A DNA stretch of 64,000 nucleotides, taken from Carboxylicivirga taeanensis (GTDB taxonomy: Bacteria > Bacteroidota > Bacteroidia > Bacteroidales > Marinilabiliaceae). Within the stretch, counting starts at the first letter, position 1. Each line of letters starts with the position of its first letter. A program made the translations under genes and the position numbers. Positions 27,011 to 36,325 of the stretch are shown piece by piece. The stretch is taken from contig NZ_JBPUSJ010000001.1 in assembly GCF_051851475.1 (NCBI RefSeq), positions 558,001 to 622,000 of the forward strand, in the 5' to 3' direction. The notes under the pieces are model-generated. The model searched no databases. It was given only the letters and a program-made list of their open reading frames with translations, and was not told the DNA's origin.

Positions 27011-27853
27011 CTATTGATATTTAAAGTTAAAGGCATTGGTTTTAATATAAACCGGACCGCTTTTTTTAAACTTGGTATTGTAAAACCCCGTCAGGCTCTC
27101 ATGATTCCCTAAGATCATAATACCCTTAGGATAAAGCTGATTATAAAACATCTGATACACTTTGGACTGTAGTTTGGCGTTAAAATAAATCAGCACATTT
27201 CTGCAAAAAATGATGTCGAATTTATTGTAAAAGGCCGCATCGTCCTTAACCAAATCATGCTGCCTCACCTCCACTTTATTACGCAAAAAATCTTTAGCAA
27301 TAATTTTATCGTTGCCTGCATCGATATCAAAGTACTTACTAAAATCGATGTCATCAATCCCGTTTATGGGTGATTTTTTCAGAACACGCTTAAAGCTGGA
27401 AAGCTGCTTTTTATTAAACTGGTATTGATAACTCCCCCGTTTACAATGACGCAGCATATTGGCACTAATATCTGTAGCATAAATACGGGCTCGATCAAGC
27501 AAGCCCAACTCATGTAAAAGAATCATATTGGAATATACCTCCATACCGGAGCTGCAACCTGCATGCCAGATGTTAAAGGTCTTTTTACCTTTAAGCATTG
27601 GAAATATCCTTTCGTAGAAATTTGGCCACAATTCGGGATCGCGAAACAGTTCAGTTGTATTAACTGTAATGCCTTCCACTAAACGCTCAATAAACCCCTT
27701 ATCATTTCGCGTTTTATCCAGTAACTCCTCAATTGATAAGTTGTTATCTGCAACCACCTTTTGTATGCGCCGATTTATTGAGTTATCTGAATAATCACTA
27801 AAATCGTATGGCGTATGCTCCTTCAACACTTGCAGATAATGCTTAAAATCCAT
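27011..27853 (-). CDS. cheR: CheR chemoreceptor glutamate methyltransferase
   Basis: 280 residues. N-terminal helical domain (about 1-80, SINRRIQKVVADNNL), then NTTELFRDPELWPNF, the SAM loop WHAGCSSGMEVYSNM, and IIFCRNVLIYFNAKL. These are the standard CheR elements, with Met for the usual Glu after SSG. It methylates glutamates of MCP-type receptors using SAM. It is one of three CheR homologs in the island. It lies 21 bases after the PAS/GAF gene and one base before the divergent copy. Confidence 0.88.
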   Translation of the reverse strand: MDFKHYLQVLKEHTPYDFSDYSDNSINRRIQKVVADNNLSIEELLDKTRNDKGFIERLVEGITVNTTELFRDPELWPNFYERIFPMLKGKKTFNIWHAGCSSGMEVYSNMILLHELGLLDRARIYATDISANMLRHCKRGSYQYQFNKKQLSSFKRVLKKSPINGIDDIDFSKYFDIDAGNDKIIAKDFLRNKVEVRQHDLVKDDAAFYNKFDIIFCRNVLIYFNAKLQSKVYQMFYNQLYPKGIMILGNHESLTGFYNTKFKKSGPVYIKTNAFNFKYQ

Positions 27854-27874
27854 TCTAATGGCTTTTTTGATTAC

Positions 27875-29752
27875 CTAAAATAACTCAACCTCAACCTGCT
27901 GAATAAATGCGGTGTACGAATGATCTTCGCCAAATTCAGCTTCCGACAATAGGAAGAGCACCGGCTCTTCACTGCCTACTTTATTTTTAATTGGAGCTTC
28001 ACGCCGCTCACCAATTATCTTAGTTTTTTCATTGGATACAAACGCTGAAATGAACTCATCATTATCAATGGAAGCTTGCGCAAAAAGCATGGAAACATGC
28101 TGACCAAGCACTTCACTTCGACTATATCCCCAAAGTTTTTCAGCAGCTGCATTAAAGAATTCAACGATACCATCCTTATTAGTGGTTATGATGGCATCCA
28201 GCGCTCCTTCAAGGGTTTTCTCGTTACGTATTTTAACCGCTTCAATTTCTTTAAATTGTTCGGTAACTTCCTTCTTCGCTTCTTCAAGCATAATGCCCAG
28301 CTCATCCTTACTGCGCTTCAGCTCTTCCTCCATATTTACCTGTTCGGTAATATCATTTTCAAGACTAAGAATCTTGATGATTTCCCCCTCATGATCAATA
28401 ACTGGCGTATAGGTTGTAAGCAGATAAATTTCATCGCCCATTTTAGTACGTCTGCGCACTCGACCCTTAAAATTATGGCCGTTTCGCAAATCGGTCAGAA
28501 TCTGATCAAGTTCCTCCACATCGTCCTTGAAAAAGAAAATCTTAATATTTTGACCTTCGATTTCTTCAGGATTATAGCGGAATGTTCTTAAAAAGTTCTG
28601 ATTGACATTAATGAGGGTGCCATCAACTTCAAATTCGGAGCTTATAGCCGCATGATCAATGGCCTCCAAAATCCCTTTCATCTCCACTTCGCGCCTGTCA
28701 CTCTCTTCCTGAGTTGCCTGCATCTCCTCCAGGTTCTGTCTCAACTCCTCTTCCTGCTGAAGCATTCGCTCGGCCTGGTTTTGAGTTTCCTTTAAGAGTT
28801 TGGTTGTTCGAATGGTATTTTGAACCGACGAGATGGTTAAGGCTATACTCTCGGCAATCTTTTCAACAAACTCGATCTCAAATTCTGCAAAATCTTTAAA
28901 GGAAGCCATCTCTATGACTCCAAAAATGGCATCATTGGTTTTAAGAGGTACGATGAGAATACTGCGCGGATTAGCTTCACCCAAACCCGAGGTAATATTT
29001 AAATAATTATCCGGAACATCGGTAAGATGAATGGTTTCCTTCTCCAGTGCACACCGCCCAATTAAACCTTCTTCCCAGTTAATGCGCTTATCGGCAAATT
29101 TCTTGCGGTCGTATGCCACACAGGCGGTTAATTCGAAATACTTATCGGTGCTGTTGATGGAGTTAAGCAGGTAAAATCCGGCCTGATTAATTTTCATATA
29201 ATCCACCAGGTGTCGGATAATGTTATAGCTTAAGGCTTCAATGTTATCGTTATCCTTACGCAACAACTCTCCAAAATGTGCCAGCCCTTGTGTTACCCAG
29301 GTACGCTGCTCCTCTTCTACCCGACGCTGTTCTTCATCCTTTTTACTCTTTATGAGGTAATCGCGCAGGCGCAAGAGTGATTGTGTCAGCTTATCTTTTC
29401 GATCACTCAGCGCCAAATCCGCATCGAACTTATCTTGTCGTAAATTCTCTACAAATTCCAACACTTTTTCACTCTTCCCAGCTTCCTGCTTTATGTGCTT
29501 GCGCTGCTTACGAATAAACACCGCAAAATGTCCGGCTATTAAGTAGCCAGCCAAGCCGGTAATAAACGGTAAAAAGGTGATGACCCATAAGCCGGGAAAG
29601 AAACTGTATAAACCATACAGTGTTGGCTGTTGGTTAACATGCTCAAAAATACTGTTGCTCAAAAATAAGGTGAAAAGATAGATAACTAACCCGAGCATAA
29701 AACCACGCAAGGTATACCTGCTTCTCATATTCTTGATTTTGACCTTTGCCAT
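27875..29752 (-). CDS. Membrane GAF-PAS-PAS protein without output domain
   Basis: 625 residues. Two transmembrane helices (about 15-35 and 48-78), coiled coil (85-150), GAF (about 155-305, VPDNYLNITSGLG), long coiled coil (310-365), PAS plus PAC (about 365-485), coiled coil, and a second PAS (about 515-620). The chain ends there: no HisKA, HATPase, GGDEF, methyl-acceptor or PP2C part is present. Its topology mirrors the SpoIIE protein at 22224 up to the PAS domains. It may dock on the neighbouring kinase-like protein, CheA or methyl-modification enzymes. Confidence 0.82.
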   Translation of the reverse strand: MAKVKIKNMRSRYTLRGFMLGLVIYLFTLFLSNSIFEHVNQQPTLYGLYSFFPGLWVITFLPFITGLAGYLIAGHFAVFIRKQRKHIKQEAGKSEKVLEFVENLRQDKFDADLALSDRKDKLTQSLLRLRDYLIKSKKDEEQRRVEEEQRTWVTQGLAHFGELLRKDNDNIEALSYNIIRHLVDYMKINQAGFYLLNSINSTDKYFELTACVAYDRKKFADKRINWEEGLIGRCALEKETIHLTDVPDNYLNITSGLGEANPRSILIVPLKTNDAIFGVIEMASFKDFAEFEIEFVEKIAESIALTISSVQNTIRTTKLLKETQNQAERMLQQEEELRQNLEEMQATQEESDRREVEMKGILEAIDHAAISSEFEVDGTLINVNQNFLRTFRYNPEEIEGQNIKIFFFKDDVEELDQILTDLRNGHNFKGRVRRRTKMGDEIYLLTTYTPVIDHEGEIIKILSLENDITEQVNMEEELKRSKDELGIMLEEAKKEVTEQFKEIEAVKIRNEKTLEGALDAIITTNKDGIVEFFNAAAEKLWGYSRSEVLGQHVSMLFAQASIDNDEFISAFVSNEKTKIIGERREAPIKNKVGSEEPVLFLLSEAEFGEDHSYTAFIQQVEVELF

Positions 29753-29803
29753 ATGAAATTTATTCTTTTAAATAGACGATTGGTAAAATTGTTAATAATG
29801 CGG

Positions 29804-30883
29804 TTACCTTAAACGGGATAACAAATAGGCCGCCATCTTATTCAATGGCAACACTTTATCTGCAGCACCCAACTTAACAGCTTCTTTTGGCATACCGTAT
29901 ACCACGGAAGAGGCTTCATCCTGAGCAATTGTGTGGGCGCCTGCCTCCTTCAATTCCAACAAGCCTTTAGCACCATCGTTGCCCATGCCAGTTAGTAAAA
30001 TGCCGGTTGCATTGTTGCCCGCATAACGCGCGGCTGAGCGAAACAATACATCTACCGATGGACGATGACGGTTCACCAAAGGCCCTTCTTTTACCTCAAC
30101 CATGTATTCTTTACCAACCCGTTTAAGTAACATGTGTTTATTACCAGGAGCAATCAATACCCTGCTTTGATAAAGCTTATCCCCATTCTCAGCTTCCTTT
30201 ACCTCGAGATCACAGATGTTATTTAGGCTGTTGGCAAAAGATTTTGTAAAGCCTTCGGGCATATGCTGAACAATGGCTATACCAGGCACCTTAGCGGGCA
30301 ACTCTTTTAAAAAACTGCGGATGGCTTCGGTGCCTCCGGTAGATGCGCCCAATACCACTATCTTTTCGGTGTCGATAATCTGCTTGAACCCGGTGGCTTT
30401 ATTTAGCATCACATCGGCCGAATAACGGGGATGAACACTCGGTTTCACAACGGGTGCTGCTATGGTACGCCTTTTCAGTTTTACTTGTGCGGCTGCTTTT
30501 ACTGCATCACACAGCATTATTTTCGATTCATTGATAAACTGCGCAGCGTTCATAGCCGGTTTACCAATAATTTCACTCGCCCCGTATTCCAGGGCTTTCA
30601 TTGCTACCTCGGTGCCTTCTGTTGTAAGACTTGAAATCACTACGACCGGGATTGGGTGCTGCGACATAATTTTACGCAGAAAGGTCAATCCGTCCATCCG
30701 GGGCATTTCAATGTCAAGAGTTATAACATCCGGAATTTCTTTCATGATTTTTTTAACGGCAATAATTGGATCTGCTGCCGTGCCCATTACTTCAATGCCC
30801 GGATCAGATTCAAGGATGGATGACAAGCTCTGCCTGACAACCGCAGAATCATCAACGACTAATACTCGAATCTTTTTGTTCAT
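29804..30883 (-). CDS. cheB: CheB response-regulator methylesterase
   Basis: 359 residues. The start is the ATG at 30881-30883 (MNKKIRVLVVDD); an in-frame TTG six bases upstream is unlikely. Receiver domain 1-120 with acidic pair DD and phospho-acceptor D57 (ITLDIEMPRMDG). Linker, then the esterase domain with Ser in LGASTGGTEA, His in VQHMPEGFT and Asp in LTGMGNDGAKG. Phosphorylated by CheA, it demethylates the receptor, resetting sensitivity. It is separated from cheD by 169 bases containing a stable hairpin. Confidence 0.96.
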   Translation of the reverse strand: MNKKIRVLVVDDSAVVRQSLSSILESDPGIEVMGTAADPIIAVKKIMKEIPDVITLDIEMPRMDGLTFLRKIMSQHPIPVVVISSLTTEGTEVAMKALEYGASEIIGKPAMNAAQFINESKIMLCDAVKAAAQVKLKRRTIAAPVVKPSVHPRYSADVMLNKATGFKQIIDTEKIVVLGASTGGTEAIRSFLKELPAKVPGIAIVQHMPEGFTKSFANSLNNICDLEVKEAENGDKLYQSRVLIAPGNKHMLLKRVGKEYMVEVKEGPLVNRHRPSVDVLFRSAARYAGNNATGILLTGMGNDGAKGLLELKEAGAHTIAQDEASSVVYGMPKEAVKLGAADKVLPLNKMAAYLLSRLR

Positions 30884-30972
30884 GCGCAAAAATTTTTCGT
30901 TATCTGAAATCCCTACTCCCTTACATTCAGTCTTTCACAACAATCAATAAAAACACTCACTCATTTGTTTGG

Positions 30973-31007
30973 AACACCCACACTGGCTGGAAGCCAGCAG
31001 GTGTGTT
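30973..31007 (-). other. Hairpin in the cheD-cheB intergenic gap
   Basis: CTGGCT GGA AGCCAG forms a perfect core, extended outward with mismatches by AACAC and GTGTT. It sits in the largest gap of the chemosensory island. No T-run follows in the minus direction, so it is not an obvious terminator. It could stabilise or separate segments of the transcript. Confidence 0.5.
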
Positions 31008-31052
31008 TACTTATCACTTTCAACTGTATGCGACGCTTCGTGCAATACAGCT

Positions 31053-31529
31053 TTAATATACCTTTTTTTCAAGAAACTTATGCCTAACTTCCCCTGTATC
31101 GTTGAAAAAAATAATTTTCCGGCCTCTTCTTCCGCCTGTGCTTGAAGCCACAATTGGAATTCGTTTTTCCTCTAACATAAGACGCGCTACCCGAATGTTC
31201 CTTTCACCAATCATATTGGAGTTGCCAGTAGCTGTTTCAAGCAGCTCACCGCCTCCAAAAATTTTGGCCTGTATATTCCTGATATCGCTTCCCAAAAAAA
31301 GCATCCGTTCAACCAATTTATCAATCGCTATGTTCCCATATTTTGGTGATGCTAAATCGTTACCATTCCAGTTGGGGAGCATGAAGTGGTTCATTCCACC
31401 AATTTTCAACTTTGGATCCCACAAACAAATGGCAACGCAACTACCAAGTATGGTTTTAATCACATACGGGTCTTTGCTGGCAAACAGTGAAGAAGGGTAT
31501 AGAAAGTGTTGCAAATATCTACTATCCAT
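31053..31529 (-). CDS. cheD: CheD receptor deamidase
   Basis: 158 residues. The catalytic Cys is C31 (ILGSCVAICLWD) and His H48 (GGMNHFMLP); the third residue lies in ASSTGGRRGRKI. CheD converts glutamine to glutamate in chemoreceptor methylation helices and in other species interacts with CheC. CheC is not present here. It is 11 bases after the degenerate kinase gene and followed by a hairpin before cheB. Confidence 0.95.
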   Translation of the reverse strand: MDSRYLQHFLYPSSLFASKDPYVIKTILGSCVAICLWDPKLKIGGMNHFMLPNWNGNDLASPKYGNIAIDKLVERMLFLGSDIRNIQAKIFGGGELLETATGNSNMIGERNIRVARLMLEEKRIPIVASSTGGRRGRKIIFFNDTGEVRHKFLEKKVY

Positions 31530-31540
31530 CTACCACTGTG

Positions 31541-32440
31541 TTAAAAAATCTCATCATCCTCATCAAAGAACACATCATTTCCATCGCCACTAAACCCTTC
31601 TACGATATTACGTGCTTCGGGCAGAACAATTGAGAAGGTTGAGCCCTCTCCTTTTTGGCTTTCGATGCCAATTTCTCCTCCTAACACATCCAGTAGTGCT
31701 TTAGTGATTGATAAGCCCAACCCGTGTCCACGATTGATTGAGTTAATCCCTGAATCCAGGCGTTTGAAGCGTTCGAAAATTATCTTCTGGTTCTTTTCTG
31801 ATATTCCTGTTCCAAAATCCTGAACAGACGCGTGCAGCACATCTTCATCCACCCACATTTTAAGAATCACCTGGCTATCTTTATAACTGTACTTCAATGC
31901 GTTATTCAGCAGGTTGCTTAAAATAAGTTTTAATTTTTCGGAATCGGTTTTAAAGTAAAAGTTCTTTCCAAATCCGTGCTCAATATTAAACTCAATTTTA
32001 ATATCGATACCCATTTTGCGGGAGATGATGTTGAAAGAGTCAACCACGGTTTGTACCAGGCTTCGAATATTAACTTTTGTGATGTTAGGAGCGATTTCTC
32101 CTGCTTCAATCTTAGCGGCCACAAAGATATTACGAAGCTGAAAATCGAGGTTAAAAGCTTCACTGTGTATAAGCGCTACCATTGAAACAACTTTCTTCCA
32201 GTCATTCTTTTCCACCGAAAGTATGGCTTTGGATAAACCAAGAATTGATGTAAATGGGTTTACTATTTCATTAGATATGTTTGAAATAAAGTGACTTTTT
32301 AAAGCTTCAGATTCCTTTAGTTTTTTTGTAACACCCTGGAAATCTTTCGATAACTCCTTCATCTCATTATCTAACTTTTTCCTTTCTTCAAGTCGTAACC
32401 TGAGTTCCCGTAAAAGTTGTTTGTCAGATAAGTTGCTCAT
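31541..32440 (-). CDS. Degenerate histidine kinase (His replaced by Asn)
   Basis: 299 residues, soluble. An N-terminal coiled coil (about 5-48), a HisKA-like helix pair (49-115) and an HATPase domain (about 155-275). The H-box reads FISNISNEIVNPFTS: the phospho-acceptor position is N57 (codon 32270-32272, AAT), although the next Glu (E58) remains. The ATP-binding boxes look intact: SNLLNNALKYS, QDFGTGISE and GHGLGLSITK. An acidic tail (DVFFDEDDEIF) ends the chain. It can probably bind ATP but not autophosphorylate in the usual way. It lies between cheR and cheD. Confidence 0.85.
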   Translation of the reverse strand: MSNLSDKQLLRELRLRLEERKKLDNEMKELSKDFQGVTKKLKESEALKSHFISNISNEIVNPFTSILGLSKAILSVEKNDWKKVVSMVALIHSEAFNLDFQLRNIFVAAKIEAGEIAPNITKVNIRSLVQTVVDSFNIISRKMGIDIKIEFNIEHGFGKNFYFKTDSEKLKLILSNLLNNALKYSYKDSQVILKMWVDEDVLHASVQDFGTGISEKNQKIIFERFKRLDSGINSINRGHGLGLSITKALLDVLGGEIGIESQKGEGSTFSIVLPEARNIVEGFSGDGNDVFFDEDDEIF

Positions 32441-32466
32441 AATTTATTTTTTATATTCCGGACTAA

Positions 32467-33330
32467 TTATATTTTCCTAAAAATTGTTGGCCGTATATGC
32501 TCTAACGGCACATTCATTCCTGATAATGATTCGGAGTGACCAATAAAAAAGATCCCTCCCGGTTTAAGATAGTTACACAGTTTACTAATAACCCGCTCCT
32601 GCGTAACTCTGTCGAAATAAATCAACACATTGCGACAGAACACCACATCAAAAGTTTCATTCATGTCGTAATGGCTATCCATTAGATTAACATGCTTCAG
32701 CAAAACGTTGCGCTGCAATTCGGGCTTCACTCTAACGGTAGGTGTGACCCGATCCTTACTCTTCAAAAAATAGCGCTTCTTTAATTCTAATGGAATAACG
32801 GCTATTTTACTCTCGGCATACACGCCTTTGGCAGCTGTCTCCAGCACTTTATTAGAGATATCGGAGCCATGAATAGCGAAATTAAAACCGGGTGCTTCGC
32901 GCTGATACTCATTCAGCACAATTGATATTGTATACGGCTCTTCACCACTGGAACAACCAGCACTCCAAACTTTAAATAAACCACTCCCTTTGTGCTGGGG
33001 CAAAACTTCATTTCTCAAAAAATCGAAATGCACAGGTTCGCGAAAGAAATCTGTTTTATTAGTCGTTACTACATTCAGAAAGCTATATATCTCTTTCTTT
33101 TGCCCCTCTTTACTAAAAAAATACTCTTTGTACTCGCTGTAGGTGCGCATGTTTAGCTCGCGGAGCCGCTTTAAAAGACGCCCCTGCAACATCACACGTT
33201 TAACCGGTGGCATTTTAATGCCATACTCCTTATAGATAAAATCGCTAAACGCTTTAAAATCTTTTTCAGAAAGCTCTGCTTTAAAAGCATCCAGCTCTTT
33301 CTCCTTACCTATGTTACCCTCCCCAAACAT
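32467..33330 (-). CDS. cheR: CheR chemoreceptor glutamate methyltransferase (canonical copy)
   Basis: 287 residues and the most canonical of the three CheR homologs. N-terminal helical domain (FSDFIYKEYGIKMPP, GRLLKRLRELNM), then the catalytic region with VTTNKTDFFREPVHFDFL, SAM loop WSAGCSSGEEPYTIS and DVVFCRNVLIYFDRV. It methylates MCP glutamates using SAM. The MCP of this island ends in an aromatic pentapeptide to which the CheR beta-subdomain could tether. It is 10 bases downstream of the second cheW. Confidence 0.95.
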   Translation of the reverse strand: MFGEGNIGKEKELDAFKAELSEKDFKAFSDFIYKEYGIKMPPVKRVMLQGRLLKRLRELNMRTYSEYKEYFFSKEGQKKEIYSFLNVVTTNKTDFFREPVHFDFLRNEVLPQHKGSGLFKVWSAGCSSGEEPYTISIVLNEYQREAPGFNFAIHGSDISNKVLETAAKGVYAESKIAVIPLELKKRYFLKSKDRVTPTVRVKPELQRNVLLKHVNLMDSHYDMNETFDVVFCRNVLIYFDRVTQERVISKLCNYLKPGGIFFIGHSESLSGMNVPLEHIRPTIFRKI

Positions 33331-33340
33331 CTGCCTGCTC

Positions 33341-33820
33341 CTACTTAACAGCCTTTATTATTTCGTCAAGGCTGATGATATCTTTCTCACTAAATATCTT
33401 ATCCACATTCAAAATCATGACTAATTCATCAATTTTTTGATAAGACGCGGTGATATAACCAGGCTTGTAGTCGGTTTCAATTACCTTGAGCGAAGCATCG
33501 TCGGCTTCAAATACATCCGACACAGCATCCACCAAAATACCGATGTTCATCAGGCCACTACCATCTGCTTTATTAATTTCCAAAACGACGATACACGACT
33601 GAGGTGTGACCTCGACCTGACCGAGGTTAAACTTCACAGCAGCATCGACAATTGGAATGATCTGCTCACGATGGTCGGTGACTCCCTTAACATAGCTCAT
33701 GCTTTCGGGAACAGACTTTGGTGTTGTATACTCTCTTATTTCGATGACTTTCTCAACGTGAACACCAAAAACATTGTTATCCAACGAAAAAGTAAGATAT
33801 GCGTTAACTTCCTGGCTCAT
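33341..33820 (-). CDS. cheW: CheW coupling protein (copy 1)
   Basis: 159 residues, a single CheW domain (ARRYLTFSLDNNVFGVHV-type start, VIEIREY, GVTDHREQIIPIVD, VLEINKADG and NIGILVDAVSDVFE). It links the MCP to CheA and sets kinase control. It is six bases after the second cheW. The C-terminal tail of about 15 residues is variable. Confidence 0.93.
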   Translation of the reverse strand: MSQEVNAYLTFSLDNNVFGVHVEKVIEIREYTTPKSVPESMSYVKGVTDHREQIIPIVDAAVKFNLGQVEVTPQSCIVVLEINKADGSGLMNIGILVDAVSDVFEADDASLKVIETDYKPGYITASYQKIDELVMILNVDKIFSEKDIISLDEIIKAVK

Positions 33821-33826
33821 CCCTCT

Positions 33827-34261
33827 TTAATTTTCAATTTCCTGTACAACTTCAGTTAAATCAATGATGTGAATAAACTCATCATTTTTATAAATACTTC
33901 CCACAAATGTATGCACTAAACCTGTATTTCCATTGATAACAGATTCGCGCAACTCCGACTCTTCGAGATCAAAAACTTCCTTAACGCCGTCGACCACCAA
34001 ACCTATTAATGACTCTGTTTTGTCATTGTCAGACACCACAATGACTGCAGTATCCTGTGTATTCTCAATGTCTTTAGCCTCCATCATCACCCTTAAATCG
34101 GCAATTGGAATAATATTTCCGTGCAGGTTAATCACCCCTAAAAGGTAGTCTTTTGTATTGGGCACCCACGTTACTTTATCAAATTCAAGAATATTACGTA
34201 CTTTAAGTGTATCGAACGCAAATGCTTCTCCATTGATTAAAAACGATATAATTGATGTCAT
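33827..34261 (-). CDS. cheW: CheW coupling protein (copy 2)
   Basis: 144 residues, a single CheW domain (FLINGEAFAFDTLKVRNIL, GVINLHGNIIPIADLRV, IVVSDNDKTESLIGLVVDGV). It diverges clearly from its neighbour, so the two may build different array interfaces rather than being redundant copies. It follows cheA by 13 bases. Confidence 0.93.
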   Translation of the reverse strand: MTSIISFLINGEAFAFDTLKVRNILEFDKVTWVPNTKDYLLGVINLHGNIIPIADLRVMMEAKDIENTQDTAVIVVSDNDKTESLIGLVVDGVKEVFDLEESELRESVINGNTGLVHTFVGSIYKNDEFIHIIDLTEVVQEIEN

Positions 34262-34274
34262 CTCTTCTAATTAA

Positions 34275-36314
34275 TTAGTTTCTGGTTCGATATTTTTTTG
34301 CGGCATGATTATGAATGAGGCGGTTGGTATCAATCACCAAAGCAATTGTTCCATCGCCCAAGATAGATGCCCCTGAAATATTCTCTTGCTTTTTAAGGAA
34401 ACGGCCAAGCGGTTTAACCACTGTTTGATATTCGCCTATCACCTGATCGACTAACAGTCCTACTCTTCTGTCTTCATATTTTACCAGAATCAACTGCTCA
34501 GTCCCTTTATTTTCAAGCTCCGTTTCGAAGGCCTCCCTTAGGTCAATGAACGGGTATTGGTCATCTTCGATGTTGACAACATGATTAAATGTTTTACCAA
34601 AAGAAACTGAATCAATGGCATATATTTTTTCAATATTGGCAATTGGGATAACGTATTGATTCTTGAACACGTTAACCAATAATCCATCAATGATGGACAA
34701 GGTCATTGGCAGCTCGAGAGTTAAAGTGGTGCCTTGGCCCATTTCTGAATCTAAGGATACTTCTCCACGTATTTCTCCAATCTTTTTCTTCACCACATCC
34801 ATTCCAACACCACGACCAGATACATCAGTCACCTGCTCTTTTGTAGAAAATCCACTCAGGAACACCAGCTCGAAAATTTCTTTACGGGTCAGTTCAGTAG
34901 AACTATCAATCAGGCCCTTTGCAATGGCTTTTTTGCGGATGAACTCAGGATCAATTCCCTTACCGTCATCCATGACCTTAACAATAACGCTGGCTCCCGA
35001 ATAAAAGGCCTTAAACAAAATGGTTCCTTTGGGCGATTTCCCGCTTTGAATACGTTCATCGGGAAGCTCAATACCATGATCAACTGCATTACGGATGATG
35101 TGTAAGAGAGGATCGGTAAGGTGTTCGATAATATTTTTATCGAGTTCGATGTCGCCCCCTTCAATCACAAAATCAATGTCTTTTTGCAACTCTTTAGAGA
35201 GGTCGCGCACTAATCGCTGAAAGCGCATCAACTCGCTTTGCAAAGGAATAAGACTGATTGAAAATGCATTGTCGCGTAATTGACGACTTAATTTTTGAAT
35301 ATTCTCAGCCAGGGCCAACGCGGCTGGGTTCCCATCATTTTCGGCAAACAGGTTTAATTGAGCCTGAATGGTTACCAATTCACTCACAAGGTTAACCAAT
35401 TCGTCAATCTTGTTGGAATTAACCCGGATACTGGATATTTTATGTTCTTTAAGCTGAACCTTCTTTTTTAAGTCTTTCTTCTCATCACTGTCGTTTACCT
35501 GAGCAGCAATTGCAACCAGCTCCTCTTTTGAAAGTGCTTTTTGCTCTCTGGCAGCCTCCTCAATTTTGTCGTTCAGCTCGGTTGTAGTTAATAGATTACC
35601 GCTGCCAATTTGGGTGATTTTAATTTCACATTCATCTTCTACAAAAATGAATACATCCTTAATATCATTAACCGACTCACTGGTATTCAGCACTACCTGC
35701 CAGTGACAGTAGTTATTTACTGGATTAAAGTTATTTAGTACAGGTACTTTTTCATGATAGGCAATCACCTTGGCGGTGCCCATCGCGTGCAAATCATCCA
35801 GGAGATAAAATGGATTGGTTCCATTTTTTAAAATCTCTTCGTTAGGCTTTATTTCAATCAGGTAGGTTTTTGACCCATCGTCATCTACCTTTTCGGCTTT
35901 ACTAACTTTTACGTCGGTTCTATCCATCACCGAATCACTGTTAGAAACCCGTTGCACACGTTCTATAAAGGCCTTCTGATTGTCAAGTTCATCTTGCTCC
36001 TCCACATCACCTACCTCGAGCATGTATTTAATATGGTCGATGGATTCAAACGTGAGCGAAATGATATCGTCAGTAATAACGAGCTTATTATTTCGAATCT
36101 GATCGAAAATTGTTTCGAGATGATGGGTAAATTCGCTCAACTGGTTAAAGCCAAACATAGCGCCACCCCCTTTAAGCGTGTGCATCGCACGGAAAATGCG
36201 CTCCACTATTTCTTTGTTCTCCGTATCCTTCTCGAGCAGCAATAATGCTTCCTCTAAATCGTGAACATTATCATTTGACTCCTCAACAAATTTTGCCTTA
36301 AACTTATCAATCAT
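34275..36314 (-). CDS. cheA: CheA chemotaxis histidine kinase
   Basis: 679 residues. P1 HPt domain with phospho-acceptor H45 (FRAMHTLKGGG); a P2-like region (about 135-265); P3 dimerisation helices (about 295-365, INKIDELVNLVSELV-like); P4 kinase with N box HIIRNAVDHGIE, G boxes DDGKGIDPE and GRGVGMDVVKK; P5 CheW-like regulatory domain at the C-terminus (about 545-679). It autophosphorylates under MCP control and passes phosphate to CheY, CheB and perhaps the free HPt. It is the only complete kinase of the island. Confidence 0.97.
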   Translation of the reverse strand: MIDKFKAKFVEESNDNVHDLEEALLLLEKDTENKEIVERIFRAMHTLKGGGAMFGFNQLSEFTHHLETIFDQIRNNKLVITDDIISLTFESIDHIKYMLEVGDVEEQDELDNQKAFIERVQRVSNSDSVMDRTDVKVSKAEKVDDDGSKTYLIEIKPNEEILKNGTNPFYLLDDLHAMGTAKVIAYHEKVPVLNNFNPVNNYCHWQVVLNTSESVNDIKDVFIFVEDECEIKITQIGSGNLLTTTELNDKIEEAAREQKALSKEELVAIAAQVNDSDEKKDLKKKVQLKEHKISSIRVNSNKIDELVNLVSELVTIQAQLNLFAENDGNPAALALAENIQKLSRQLRDNAFSISLIPLQSELMRFQRLVRDLSKELQKDIDFVIEGGDIELDKNIIEHLTDPLLHIIRNAVDHGIELPDERIQSGKSPKGTILFKAFYSGASVIVKVMDDGKGIDPEFIRKKAIAKGLIDSSTELTRKEIFELVFLSGFSTKEQVTDVSGRGVGMDVVKKKIGEIRGEVSLDSEMGQGTTLTLELPMTLSIIDGLLVNVFKNQYVIPIANIEKIYAIDSVSFGKTFNHVVNIEDDQYPFIDLREAFETELENKGTEQLILVKYEDRRVGLLVDQVIGEYQTVVKPLGRFLKKQENISGASILGDGTIALVIDTNRLIHNHAAKKYRTRN

Positions 36315-36325
36315 TATTTGCGCTT

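Noticed and set aside
30884..30889. TTG start for cheB
   Set aside because: An ATG two codons downstream begins directly at the receiver domain, so the TTG is unnecessary.
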